This document shows, one piece after another, positions 8,650 through 17,256 of a stretch of 64,000 nucleotides of DNA (position 1 is its first letter; each line of letters opens with the position of its first letter). The DNA comes from Acidisphaera sp. S103 (GTDB lineage: Bacteria; Pseudomonadota; Alphaproteobacteria; Acetobacterales; Acetobacteraceae). Below the pieces are notes generated by a model. The model was not told the DNA's origin. It saw only the letters and a list, made by a program, of their open reading frames with translations, and searched no databases. The position numbers and the translations under genes are program-made. The stretch is from NCBI RefSeq assembly GCF_009765975.1, contig NZ_LMUJ01000059.1:57612-121611 (forward strand), written 5' to 3'.

Positions 8650-10065
8650 TCAGAAGACGAGCTTCGTCTGAAAGCCGAAAACCCACGCATCCGGGACGTG
8701 CTTGAACGTGAACGCGCTTGGATTGCCGACATATTGCACGTTCGGGTGGAGTAGCATCCAAGGGGTGACCTGCAGTCCGTACCCGATCTCCACATTGTTT
8801 TCGCCCAGTTCCAACGCCGGATTCTCTATGCCCTGTGCCTGCAGCAGGGCATTTTCCTTGCTGATCAAATTGCTATTGACGGTATCCCGGACGTAGCCAA
8901 TCGCTATGAAATCATGTGGGCGGGCGGCGAACAAACCCTGCGCCACCAGCGCAGCGACATAATATGTCGGCATTTGTGCGGTCCTCTTGTCCGATACGGT
9001 CGCGTCCAACACCACGATCAGCCCGCGATCGGTTCCAGGCTCAAAACTCCAGACCATCTGGTCAATGAGAACGTAACCGCCGTATCGGCCAGAAAACGTG
9101 GCCTTCGTGTTCGTGACATCGGGCGCATCGGACGTATCGTAGTAACCGCCGATTTTGTAATGCCCGGGCAAAGTGCCCGCGCCGAGACTGACGGTCTTAC
9201 CGAACTCGACCGGGATCAGCGCCCCGGTCGATCCCTGCAAGCTCAGCTTGAACCCGTTGTCGTGCTCGGCGTAGGTCGGGTTCACCTCGAACACCCCGGT
9301 CTCTGCATAGATGTCATCGGGCAGATTGAGCCGAACACGTGCGCCCCACTTTCCCGCGGGATAATCCGACCATCCGCTGTTGGTGGGGAGCGAATTCGCA
9401 TGAGCGCAGAACGAGTCATTCTCGAAGTCGCACAGGAGCGCCGTCCGAGCGAAGTCATCGCCCATGACAACGAACCCCGCTTTCACGTTCAGGGTTTTGC
9501 CGAACAGAAACTGATCATAACTGAGTTCGGCCAGGCGGGTATTGTCTCCGTCGCCGTAGATCTCCTGGACGGCAATCTTGTTCCCGATGAAATCGGCCGA
9601 CGTGCTGCGGCCCTCCCGGACATTGAAACTGACGTGAAAGGTGCCGCCGGTCAGATCGGCCACCTTGCCCATATCCACGTCCATTCCAATGGCGAGCTGT
9701 TGGGCGTAATCGCCGCCGATCCGTTTGCCGCCGGAAAAATTATAGGCATATTCGCCGATATAAGACGCCCTGAAGTTGAAACCATCCTGGCTCAGTCTGG
9801 CACGAAGACCCCCCCAGTCGCCTGTCATGGTCGATTGGGTCAGCCAGTTCTCCAGGGATTGGCCCAACGAGACCGTGGGAGGCGTCATGTTCGGAGAGCC
9901 AATTGTGACGGTTGGCGCGGATTGCGATTGGGCATGACCAGGTTGGCTGATGCAAATCACTAATCCCAGGGTGAGCAGTCGCAGAATGTGACCGCGGAAT
10001 CTTCCGCCATGAACGGGATCGAACGATTGCCGACGTTCGATCCGGCAACGCATGATAGCTGTCAT
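8650..10065 (-). CDS. OprB-family carbohydrate-selective porin
   Basis: 471 aa. A signal peptide (hydrophobic LRLLTLGLVICISQPGHAQS) precedes the OprB landmark region LTQSTMTGDWGGLRARLSQD, followed by amphipathic barrel strands to a terminal aromatic-ended strand (WVFGFQTKLVF). The family forms 16-strand outer-membrane channels for sugars or polyols and is abundant in acetic acid bacteria. GAGGAACGTCA before the ATG at 10065 supports that start; a second ATG four codons later is possible. It stands alone, with gaps of about 250 bp on both sides (8398-8649 and 10066-10319) in which I see no gene. Confidence 0.88.
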   Translation of the reverse strand: MTAIMRCRIERRQSFDPVHGGRFRGHILRLLTLGLVICISQPGHAQSQSAPTVTIGSPNMTPPTVSLGQSLENWLTQSTMTGDWGGLRARLSQDGFNFRASYIGEYAYNFSGGKRIGGDYAQQLAIGMDVDMGKVADLTGGTFHVSFNVREGRSTSADFIGNKIAVQEIYGDGDNTRLAELSYDQFLFGKTLNVKAGFVVMGDDFARTALLCDFENDSFCAHANSLPTNSGWSDYPAGKWGARVRLNLPDDIYAETGVFEVNPTYAEHDNGFKLSLQGSTGALIPVEFGKTVSLGAGTLPGHYKIGGYYDTSDAPDVTNTKATFSGRYGGYVLIDQMVWSFEPGTDRGLIVVLDATVSDKRTAQMPTYYVAALVAQGLFAARPHDFIAIGYVRDTVNSNLISKENALLQAQGIENPALELGENNVEIGYGLQVTPWMLLHPNVQYVGNPSAFTFKHVPDAWVFGFQTKLVF

Positions 10066-10319
10066 TGACGTTCCTCACCGTAACGAGTCGCTTTAGAGAG
10101 AAATGGACCACACCAGTTGACGCCGAACGCCAGCTTGTTGGACAGGAACCAAGGAACGGCCCAAGGAGACACATCATCGGGACCCAATCGACCGATCGCC
10201 TGGCAGTCAATTGGGCAGCCCTGAATGCAACCGGCTGGCGCTTTCGTCAACCGCTCGGCCCGCATTGCTTGCGGTTACGGTCGAATGTGGGCAGCCTGCT
10301 CCTCGAGAACGGAAATCCG

Positions 10320-11087
10320 CTATGACCCCGAGAACCAGTTGTAGCCCTGGTCTTCCCAGAAGCCGCCTGGATATGTGTTGGTTACGGAGATCGCCTGGAT
10401 ATTCTTGGCGCTCTTGAAACCAAGCTTGGTCGGTATTCGCAGGCGTACCGGAGCACCCCATTCAGGGGCGAGCGGTTGGTCGAGAAAATCGAGTGCCAGG
10501 ATAGTTTGTGGATGCAACGCGCTCGGCATGTCGACACTGGTCGAATACCCGTCAAAGCACTTGAAGGACACATAGCGTGCCCTGAGGTCCGCACCGACCC
10601 TTTGCAGGAAGACATGCAGCGGCACACCGCTCCACTGTCCGATCTGGCTCCAGCCCTCAATGCAAATGTGCCGCGTCACCTGCATCTCGTTGGGAAGCGA
10701 GCGGAGCTTTTCCAACGTCCAGGGCGCCTTGTCCGCAACAAGACCCGACACTTCCAGCCGCCAATCCTCGGGCACGCCCCGGACCTGCCATTCCTCGTAA
10801 TAGGCGTTGAACCGGAACGGTTTCGTTACGGCACTGGGTGGATAGGTTTGTGCAAGGCGCCGGCGGGAGAACAGCGCCGCCTGCACGCGGTCGTCGAATC
10901 GCAGCATCGCCCAAAGCGCCGCGTCGACACCGGAATGAGTGAATAGATCGCAGCCGGTCAACAGCGCCAGGCCACCGAGCGACAGCGCACGCTTGAGCGC
11001 GAAGCGCCGGCCGATCCGAATTAGGTCAGGCTGGATCTCGTCTTCCGTCACTGCCGCCTTTAGACGTTCCGTGTGAGGGCGGATCAT
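10320..11087 (-). CDS. Periplasmic molybdopterin-dependent oxidoreductase (sulfite oxidase / MsrP-like fold)
   Basis: 255 aa. The N-terminus contains a twin-arginine-like GRRFALKRALSLGG followed by lipobox LLTGC, so it is probably a Tat-exported lipoprotein. The fold motifs of the sulfite-oxidase/YedY superfamily are visible: WRLEVSGLV, then MQVTRHICIEGWSQIGQWSG with the molybdenum-ligating Cys in HICIEGW, and GAPVRLRIPTKLGFKSAKNI. The start at 11087 overlaps the upstream cytochrome gene by 4 bp (ATGA), showing translational coupling. The pair is organised like MsrPQ, with a membrane cytochrome feeding a periplasmic Mo enzyme. Substrate unknown. Confidence 0.85.
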   Translation of the reverse strand: MIRPHTERLKAAVTEDEIQPDLIRIGRRFALKRALSLGGLALLTGCDLFTHSGVDAALWAMLRFDDRVQAALFSRRRLAQTYPPSAVTKPFRFNAYYEEWQVRGVPEDWRLEVSGLVADKAPWTLEKLRSLPNEMQVTRHICIEGWSQIGQWSGVPLHVFLQRVGADLRARYVSFKCFDGYSTSVDMPSALHPQTILALDFLDQPLAPEWGAPVRLRIPTKLGFKSAKNIQAISVTNTYPGGFWEDQGYNWFSGS

Positions 11088-11713
11088 CGTGCTGTCCCCT
11101 CGGGCTCGACGGCCACGTTCGCGACCATCGCGACAAGAGTGCGTGGGAAAATCGCCACCAGCGTGAGATGCACGATGAGGAACAGCGCGATACAGATCAT
11201 CGCGGCGAGGTGGATGAGGCGGGCGATGGGATAGCCACCGAACAGGTCCGTGAGCCAGCCGAGTTGCACCGGCTTCCAGATCGACAGGCCGGTCGCGACC
11301 GCAACACAGATGGTCACGATAACGCCCGTGTAGAGCAGGCGCTGCACGGCATTGTAATGTCTGAGGCTGTGGCCGAGTTTGCCGGTCAGCGCGCCCCACA
11401 TGTCACGGATGACCGCACGTGGCCCGCGTGGGCGGATATCCCGGCGGAAATGCCCGCTGCAGAAGCCATACAGCAGGTAGGCGCTTCCATCCACGAACAG
11501 CACCCACATAACGCTGATGTGCCATGCGATCCCACCCGCGAGCCAACCGCCCAGAGTAATCCAGCGGGGAAACATGAAGGGCAGGCTTGGCGACGCATTG
11601 TAGATGGCCCAGCCGCTCAGCATCATGCAGAGGACAGATACCGCGCCAACCCAGTGCATGATCCGGATCGGCAGGGGATGGGTCGGGCGCGCCGGCCCGT
11701 GTGTCGTGAGCAC
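11084..11713 (-). CDS. Membrane cytochrome b561-like electron-transfer subunit
   Basis: 209 aa, about four transmembrane helices. Histidines suited to b-heme ligation occur in IRIMHWVGAVSVL, GGIAWHISVMWVLF, LIHLAAMICIALFLIVHL and GHSLRHYNAVQRLL. This matches the cytochrome b/b6 N-terminal-type partners of soluble Mo or Ni-Fe enzymes. It should carry electrons from the quinone pool to the coupled oxidoreductase (or the reverse). Its stop overlaps the oxidoreductase start. The gene upstream, on the same strand after a 39-bp gap, is frameshifted. Confidence 0.85.
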   Translation of the reverse strand: MLTTHGPARPTHPLPIRIMHWVGAVSVLCMMLSGWAIYNASPSLPFMFPRWITLGGWLAGGIAWHISVMWVLFVDGSAYLLYGFCSGHFRRDIRPRGPRAVIRDMWGALTGKLGHSLRHYNAVQRLLYTGVIVTICVAVATGLSIWKPVQLGWLTDLFGGYPIARLIHLAAMICIALFLIVHLTLVAIFPRTLVAMVANVAVEPEGTAR

Positions 11714-11752
11714 ACGGGCCGCGTTGGCTTGGGACAGCGACGTCGTGCCCCG

Positions 11753-12433
11753 TCAGATCGGCGGAACCGCACCCTGAGTGCCGACAATGACCAGTCCGGC
11801 GGCGGTTTTGCCACCGTCCACGGCGGCATTCACGAATACCCCGACGCCGGGCTTGATATCGGACACGGCACCGAATTGCATCGTGACGATCTGTGCCGTA
11901 GGCGGCACAAGGACCCTCTGTTCGCCGCCCTTGTAGGTTATCGTCAATTGTTTGGCCCCACCGCTTGCCGACGCGGTCGCTGCCGTTCGTCATGGAGCTG
12001 TTCGTGGTCCCGCCTTGGGCAACGGCGGCGACGCTGCCGTTGGTCATGCTGCTGGCGGTGTGCGTGTCGCCGGCCAGGGTGGTGTCAGGCTCCTGTCCCA
12101 GCCGAAATGTCCTTCCGCCGCGCCCTTCATCGCCGGCGGGAAGATAATGATGTCGAGCGCCACATGCTTGCCACCGACGTCTTTGGCCGCCACGCCGATA
12201 TAGCTGTCGGCCGTGATGTCTTTCAGGCCGGCGTGGACAGTCGTCAGATACTTTGTGTCGTCACTAACCGACATGGACACGTCGTCGGTCGCCGTATGCA
12301 CTGTGACCTGGTTACCCGTAACCGTGGTCACGATACCGCGGAGCCGTTCGGGCTGGGGCGCTGCGCTGGCAGTGATCGCAGCGATGGAAATTCCCGCCGT
12401 GGCAACGAGAGACAGCCTGAAAGCTCGAATCAT
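11753..12433 (-). pseudogene. Secreted DUF5666-like protein gene with two frameshifts
   Basis: The start at 12433 (MIRAFRLSLVATAG, signal peptide ending ASAA) leads into RLRGIVTTVTGNQVTVHTA, a small beta-barrel repeat of the DUF5666/OB-like type. Near 12085 the frame ends early (ATRTPPAA then stop), but homologous-looking sequence continues in another frame (EPDTTLAGDTHTASSMTNGS). Near 11985 it shifts again to ASGGAKQLTITYKGGEQRV and runs to VGTQGAVPPI at 11753. An intact ancestor would be about 226 aa. Only indels are seen, so sequencing error is possible; I favour a recent pseudogene. It heads the cytochrome/Mo-enzyme operon. Confidence 0.6.
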
Positions 12434-12688
12434 GGTGTTGTGTTCCTTATAAATTAGGACCCGGGAGCGGCTCGCCCATGGTGCCCGTTTCTGACCAGGC
12501 GACGTGTCGTGTTCGACCGCATGCACCACGCCGTGTCATGCTGTGCTACATCCCGATCCTCCGCGCATGAAGGCTGCGCTTCGGTTGGACCATGCCCGTG
12601 CTGCTGAGCAGAGAATAAGGTCAGTCAAGACGGAAGAAAATACTTGCTATTCGGCAGGCACTCCTTCGCGCCGCGATCGAATGACCGT

Positions 12689-13084
12689 TCATAGCCGCTC
12701 GGTGCAGGCGCCTACTGGCGCAAGTTCGCCCAGACGGAAGCGTCGGGGTTCTGTTACGACATTTTGTTTGGCCGAGAGCAGGACGGCGATGGTCTGGCCG
12801 CGGCTGTCGACTGCTCGATACAAGTACATGCAGCGACCTGTGACCCTGCCGTTGGTCATGCAAAGGTACGGTCGGATCCGCTTCTCCACTTCAACGGCAT
12901 AGACCTGAATCCAGCGGAAGACGGTGGGGTGCTCCACCTTGACACCGCGATCCCGCAACATGAGTTCGAGATCACGATAACTGATGGGAAACATCAGATA
13001 CCAACGAACCGCCCACAGGATCACCTCAGCAGTGACCTGCCGCCCTTTGAAGGCCTGATCAGCCGGTCGCCGCTGCTTCACCAT
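12689..13084 (-). pseudogene. IS6-family transposase, truncated and catalytically dead
   Basis: From the ATG at 13084 the protein reads like an IS6 transposase N-terminus: FKGRQVTAEVILWAVRWYLM, FPISYRDLELMLRDRGV, FRWIQVYAVEVEKRIRPYL. After MTNG about ten residues that normally carry the first catalytic Asp (in WRVDETY) are missing, and it resumes at GRCMYLYRAVDSRGQTI. After LLSAK the frame runs through the right terminal repeat into unrelated sequence, so the remaining D and E of the DDE triad are absent. It cannot transpose by itself. Confidence 0.8.
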
Positions 13085-13131
13085 GGCTTGGTTTGTATCC
13101 ACCCCTCGCAGCGAAAAGTTGCAACAGAACC
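12747..13131 (-). mobile_element. 385-bp internally deleted IS6-family element
   Basis: The outer end at 13131, read inward, is GGTTCTGTTGCAAC and the other end at 12747, read inward, is GGTTCTGTTACGAC, matching IS6-type terminal repeats (such as GGCTCTGTTGCAAA). Between them lies only the first half of a transposase. Full IS6 elements are about 700-880 bp, so roughly half is gone while both ends remain. No 8-bp target duplication is evident (flanks agcgtcgg and gggttgcg). Confidence 0.6.
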
Positions 13132-13517
13132 GGGTTGCGACGGTGCAAATGACTGTTTCGAGGACATCGGCAGCCCAGCGAAGATGCGGTGTCATCGGCC
13201 ATATACGGGAGCTATATACTATCATCTATATAACGCATTATTATCATATAGAAACACATAGATAAATATACCGATAATATTTCTTTTTTACTTCCGGACC
13301 TCCGATATGAAATCGAATTTATAGATCATCCTGGTGCAATGTTGGGCACCAGTACGGGAACGGGATCATACAATCCGACATTTCGAGGGTGAACCCGCGG
13401 AATCCGGATGCCGGCGGCAAGATCAGGCAGTGTGTCGACGCAAAAAAGCGCGCGACTCACTGGCACGGGTCTTGCTGTCGCAATGATCATTGCCCCGAGG
13501 CGACAGGAGAGAGAAAG
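13132..13517. other. Intergenic, strongly AT-rich segment
   Basis: The stretch has no coding signal. About 13200-13320 is far more AT-rich than the surroundings, with tracts such as ctatatactatcatctatat and ttcttttttac, suggesting foreign DNA next to the IS remnant or a bendable promoter region for the secreted protein at 13518. I cannot assign -35/-10 boxes with confidence. Confidence 0.5.
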
Positions 13518-13940
13518 ATGCGACTAACGTTACGTACTCACGGACCATTTGCCTGGCTTCTGGCAATGGCATTGTCTTCTGGAGCCGCCCTCGCGGCAGT
13601 ATTGCCGGTAACGAGCCAGGACGCATCACCCTTCGACGGCACTTACCGAGGTATGAGCAGACTTGTCGAAACCAGCGCCGCACGCTGTGACGCCGGTACC
13701 GCGATCGATTTCCAGGTGAAACACAGCCAGTTTCATTTCGCTTGGCGACCCGGCCAGGATGCGATCGTCGATGTCGGTCCAAGGGGAACCTATTCGGCGA
13801 TGTTGCGCGGCTCATTCGTCGCCGCGGACAAGCATATGGAAGTGCTGCCGCGCATCGACGGCCACTCGGACGGTCACGTTATGGCCGGCGAATATGGAAC
13901 AAGGTGGTGTAAATACAGCTATCAACTCGATCGTATTTAG
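13518..13940 (+). CDS. Small secreted hypothetical protein
   Basis: 140 aa. AGGAGAGAG just upstream fixes the ATG at 13518. An N-terminal signal peptide (GPFAWLLAMALSSGAALAA) precedes a mature domain with two conserved-looking cysteines (ARCDAGTAIDF and TRWCKYSYQL) that could form a disulfide, and a predicted beta-rich body (FDGTYRGMSRLVE, FQVKHSQFHFAWRPGQ). Periplasmic or secreted. I do not recognise the family, and nothing in the context assigns a role. Confidence 0.7.
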   Translation: MRLTLRTHGPFAWLLAMALSSGAALAAVLPVTSQDASPFDGTYRGMSRLVETSAARCDAGTAIDFQVKHSQFHFAWRPGQDAIVDVGPRGTYSAMLRGSFVAADKHMEVLPRIDGHSDGHVMAGEYGTRWCKYSYQLDRI

Positions 13941-14100
13941 ATCAAGGGCTGACCTGGGCGCGACACGCGCCGGGCGCTGTTCCCAAGGTTTGACCAGCGT
14001 TTCGGCCGCTGTCCGTGGATATGCGCGGCATCCAGATAACGCCGCGCGGCCTTACGTCACGGGACCGGAACGTCCCGGCGCAAGAAAAAGGATATAGAGA

Positions 14101-15795
14101 ATGAAATTGGCCTTACTTGGTATTGCGGCCGCCTTTGGCGGCTGCGCCATGACGTTGCAAGGGGCATATGCCCAGCAGACTGAACCCGTGCAGGGTCCGG
14201 CAGTACCGCAAATCCAGATTGCCCAAGTTCCCCCCACGACGCCACCGGTTTCACCGCCGGCGACATGCACCGGCGCCCCCGATCCGTACAAGAATTACGC
14301 GTGCATGGATAATTATCTGGGTACCAGTGTCGCCGACCGATTCTACAACTATTATCGGTTGGAATGGGGTGAATCCGGCCCGCCGACCGATCCGAACGCA
14401 CTGTCCAGCCGCAAGGCCGGCTGGGATCCCGCACCCGAGACGACACCGCCGATGCCGTTCACCGACTGGCCCTATGGCGGCACCACCGCGTTGGGGGGAA
14501 ATCGTACCGGTTCGGTCGACAGCCCGTTGATGGTGGCCATCGCCAACACTGATGTCGGCAAATGGATGCAGGACACCGGCATCCAGCTTTATGGCTGGGT
14601 CGATCCCGGCTTCAATGTCAGCAGCAACACCGTCCGGAAGGGCGGCAATGCGCCGGTCGCTTACGCATACGATCCGAACACCGTGCAACTCGACCAGGCG
14701 GTAGTCTACCTTGAACGCACGCCGGACACGATCCAGTCGGATCATATCGACTGGGGTTTCCGGCTCTCGGCGATCTACGGCGAGAACTACCGCTACACGA
14801 CCTCCTATGGCCTCGCAAGTTATCAGCTGCTGAAGAATAACCAGCAGAATGGCTACGATTTCCCGATGATCTACGGCGAGTTGTATATCCCGCAGGTCGC
14901 GGAAGGCCTGATGTTGCGCCTCGGCCGCTACATCTCTCTGCCGGACATCGAGGCACAGCTCGCGCCCAACAACTACATGTATACGCACTCCTTGACGTAT
15001 GCATTCGACAACTACACTAACGAGGGCCTGCAGGCCTCGCTGGCGGTGACCCCCCACATCATTCTGCAACTCGGCTTCAATATCGGCACCGAAGCCACGG
15101 TCACGAATGTGGGGCAAACCATCCTCAATCCCTCGCCCGGCCCGCAGAACCTGCTGAATCCCGGCACCCGTCTGCTAAAAGACCCTGGCGCGCAGCCGTC
15201 ATTCACCGCCTGCGCCCGTTTCGACTGGAACAACGGCAACGACAATTTCCAGCCATGCATGAACGGCATCAACAACGGACAGTGGGGGTATAACAACCTT
15301 CAGTGGTACGGCGCGACGTACTATCATAAATTCAACGACCATTGGCACATCTCGATGGAATCATACTACGAGTATGAAGACGGTGTGCCGAACCTCAACA
15401 ATCCGGCCGTCGCCAGCGGGCTCGCCGCCGGCACGACCACAACGCCGTTCTCCATCCTGAACTTCAACCAGCCCGGCATGGCCCACTGCTCCAACCCGAA
15501 CACGCTGCGCTGCGATGCGTATGCGATCGGCGCGGTAACCTACATCAACTACTCGCCCGAACCGCGGGACAATTTCTCGTTCCGGCCTGAAATCTATTAC
15601 GATCCGCAGGGCCAGCGCACGGGTACGGCCGCGACCTACTATGAGTTCACGGTCGGCTGGCAGCATTGGTACTCGCCGCAGGTCGAGGTGCGGCCGGAAA
15701 TCGGATACTACCACTCGAACGGTGCCAATGCCTTCAACGGCGGCACCAGGAACTTCACCCTGATCGGTGCCGGCGACGTCATCTGGCACTTCTGA
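14101..15795 (+). CDS. Outer-membrane beta-barrel porin, OmpL-like (BBP2-type)
   Basis: 564 aa. Signal peptide to about residue 25 (GAYAQQ), then a Pro-rich spacer and a barrel rich in alternating aromatic strands such as IQLYGWVDPGFNVSSN, LMLRLGRYISLPDIEAQL and WHISMESYYEYEDG. These are typical of the porin-2/OmpL-like family common in alphaproteobacteria and planctomycetes. The ribosome site AAGGATATAGAGA precedes the ATG. It lies 105 bp upstream of the RND efflux operon on the same strand, with a hairpin between; co-regulation is possible. The solute is not known. Confidence 0.8.
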   Translation: MKLALLGIAAAFGGCAMTLQGAYAQQTEPVQGPAVPQIQIAQVPPTTPPVSPPATCTGAPDPYKNYACMDNYLGTSVADRFYNYYRLEWGESGPPTDPNALSSRKAGWDPAPETTPPMPFTDWPYGGTTALGGNRTGSVDSPLMVAIANTDVGKWMQDTGIQLYGWVDPGFNVSSNTVRKGGNAPVAYAYDPNTVQLDQAVVYLERTPDTIQSDHIDWGFRLSAIYGENYRYTTSYGLASYQLLKNNQQNGYDFPMIYGELYIPQVAEGLMLRLGRYISLPDIEAQLAPNNYMYTHSLTYAFDNYTNEGLQASLAVTPHIILQLGFNIGTEATVTNVGQTILNPSPGPQNLLNPGTRLLKDPGAQPSFTACARFDWNNGNDNFQPCMNGINNGQWGYNNLQWYGATYYHKFNDHWHISMESYYEYEDGVPNLNNPAVASGLAAGTTTTPFSILNFNQPGMAHCSNPNTLRCDAYAIGAVTYINYSPEPRDNFSFRPEIYYDPQGQRTGTAATYYEFTVGWQHWYSPQVEVRPEIGYYHSNGANAFNGGTRNFTLIGAGDVIWHF

Positions 15796-15804
15796 ACGCG
15801 GAAC

Positions 15805-15831
15805 CGGCGGGCCGTTGTCTTTGGCCCGCCG
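15805..15831 (+). terminator. GC hairpin after the porin gene
   Basis: Nine-bp perfect arms cggcgggcc and ggcccgccg flank a 9-nt loop (gttgtcttt), 10 bp after the porin stop. There is no downstream U-run, so it may act as a weak terminator, attenuator or mRNA 3' stabiliser ahead of the efflux operon. Confidence 0.55.
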
Positions 15832-15900
15832 CTCTTCCCGACCGGGCAAGATACAAGACAATTCGTAGTCGAACAGTTCGATAAATACGAGAAGGATGCC

Positions 15901-17208
15901 ATGGATCAACAGGAACCCATTGCCGACCTGCAGCGTCCCGACACCACACCGGCCGCACCCGTGCCTGGCCTGTCCCGGACGGCGCAGGTCGGTGCCTTGC
16001 TGGTCGTCGCCGGTCTGCTGATCGGCGGGTTCGTCGCGACCCACGCGGTGTTTGGCGTGCAAGTGGCAAAGCCGGTGGTCGAGGCCGATCAACCGGCCGG
16101 CAACGACCAGTCGTTCAAACTGACCGACCGGCAATGGGCGACCTTGAAATTGCAACGTGTCGCTGTTCGGGCGTTTCAGGACGCCACCACTACGGATGGC
16201 AAAATAACCATCGACGACGATCTGGTGACGCCCGTGTTCTCGCCATTCTCCGGCCGCGTCACCAAGCTCATCGCTCGGCCCGGGGATACCGTGGCCCGTG
16301 GCGATCCGCTGTTTGCCATCCAGGCCAGTGAACTGGCGCAGGGTCAGAACGATCTGATCACCGCGATGGCGGCGCTGCGTACCAGCAAGGCACAGCTCAA
16401 CCTGGCGCAAACCAATGAAAAGCGGCAGCACGCTCTGTTTCAGGCGCAGGGCGCGGCCTTGAAGGACTGGCAGCAAAGCCAGGTGGATCTGGCCAACGCC
16501 CAAGGAAGCCTGGCTGGCACATCGATCGCCCTTGCCGCGGTCCGCAACCGGCTGCGCATCCTTGGCAAGAGCGACAGCGACATCGACGCGATCGAAACCA
16601 CGCCGGATCTTCTGAAACTCAACGCCGACAGTTTCGTCAGGGCACCGATCGGCGGCACCGTCACGCAACGTCAGATTGGTCTTGGGCAGAATATCGTCAG
16701 CGCGTCATCCGGTGCATCAAGTCCTGTCTACCTAATCGGCGATCTGTCAACAGTCTGGCTGGTCGCCAACGCTCGGGAAGAGGATGCGCCTCGGCTGCAC
16801 ACGGGCGATCCGGTCGAAGTCGATGTGCTGGCGTTCCCGGGTCACCCATTCAATGCCCGGCTGACCTACGTCGCCCCCTCGATCGACCCCACCACGCATC
16901 GCCTGCCGGTTCGTGCCGAAGTGACCAACCCTAATGGTGAGTTGAAGCCGGAAATGCTCGCCACGTTCCGCATCGTCACGGGTGAAGACAAGCCGACCCC
17001 CGCGGTGCCGGAAGACGCGTTGGTTTACGAGGGCGACACCGCGCATGTGTGGGTGGCCGATCCCGCGACCAAATCGCTGGCGATCCACCCAGTGCAGGTG
17101 GGCCGGTTGCGCGACGGGATGGCACAGATCCTGCATGGGCTGAGGGATGGTGAGATGGTCGTGACGGCGGGCGCCGTTTTCATCGATCGCGCCGCATCCG
17201 GAGACTAG
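15901..17208 (+). CDS. RND efflux periplasmic adaptor (CzcB/CusB-like)
   Basis: 435 aa. One N-terminal membrane anchor (VGALLVVAGLLIGGFVAT) precedes the adaptor architecture: barrel-sandwich strands (FSPFSGRVTKLIARPGDTV), a helical hairpin rich in Q, A and L (SELAQGQNDLITAMAALRT), the second lipoyl half (VRAPIGGTVTQRQIGLGQN) and a beta-barrel (DPVEVDVLAFPGHPFNARL). AAGGATGCC precedes the ATG. It links the RND pump to the outer-membrane factor encoded downstream. Similarity to metal-efflux adaptors is the basis for the class; the substrate could also be organic. Confidence 0.9.
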   Translation: MDQQEPIADLQRPDTTPAAPVPGLSRTAQVGALLVVAGLLIGGFVATHAVFGVQVAKPVVEADQPAGNDQSFKLTDRQWATLKLQRVAVRAFQDATTTDGKITIDDDLVTPVFSPFSGRVTKLIARPGDTVARGDPLFAIQASELAQGQNDLITAMAALRTSKAQLNLAQTNEKRQHALFQAQGAALKDWQQSQVDLANAQGSLAGTSIALAAVRNRLRILGKSDSDIDAIETTPDLLKLNADSFVRAPIGGTVTQRQIGLGQNIVSASSGASSPVYLIGDLSTVWLVANAREEDAPRLHTGDPVEVDVLAFPGHPFNARLTYVAPSIDPTTHRLPVRAEVTNPNGELKPEMLATFRIVTGEDKPTPAVPEDALVYEGDTAHVWVADPATKSLAIHPVQVGRLRDGMAQILHGLRDGEMVVTAGAVFIDRAASGD

Positions 17209-17256
17209 GCCGGTTCGGCCGTACGAGACTGACTTGAACACCAGCAGGTTTATGAC

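Noticed and set aside
11168-12457. 429-codon plus-strand frame
   Set aside because: It runs antisense to the cytochrome b gene and the frameshifted secreted protein, both recognisable; its composition is that of a shadow frame.
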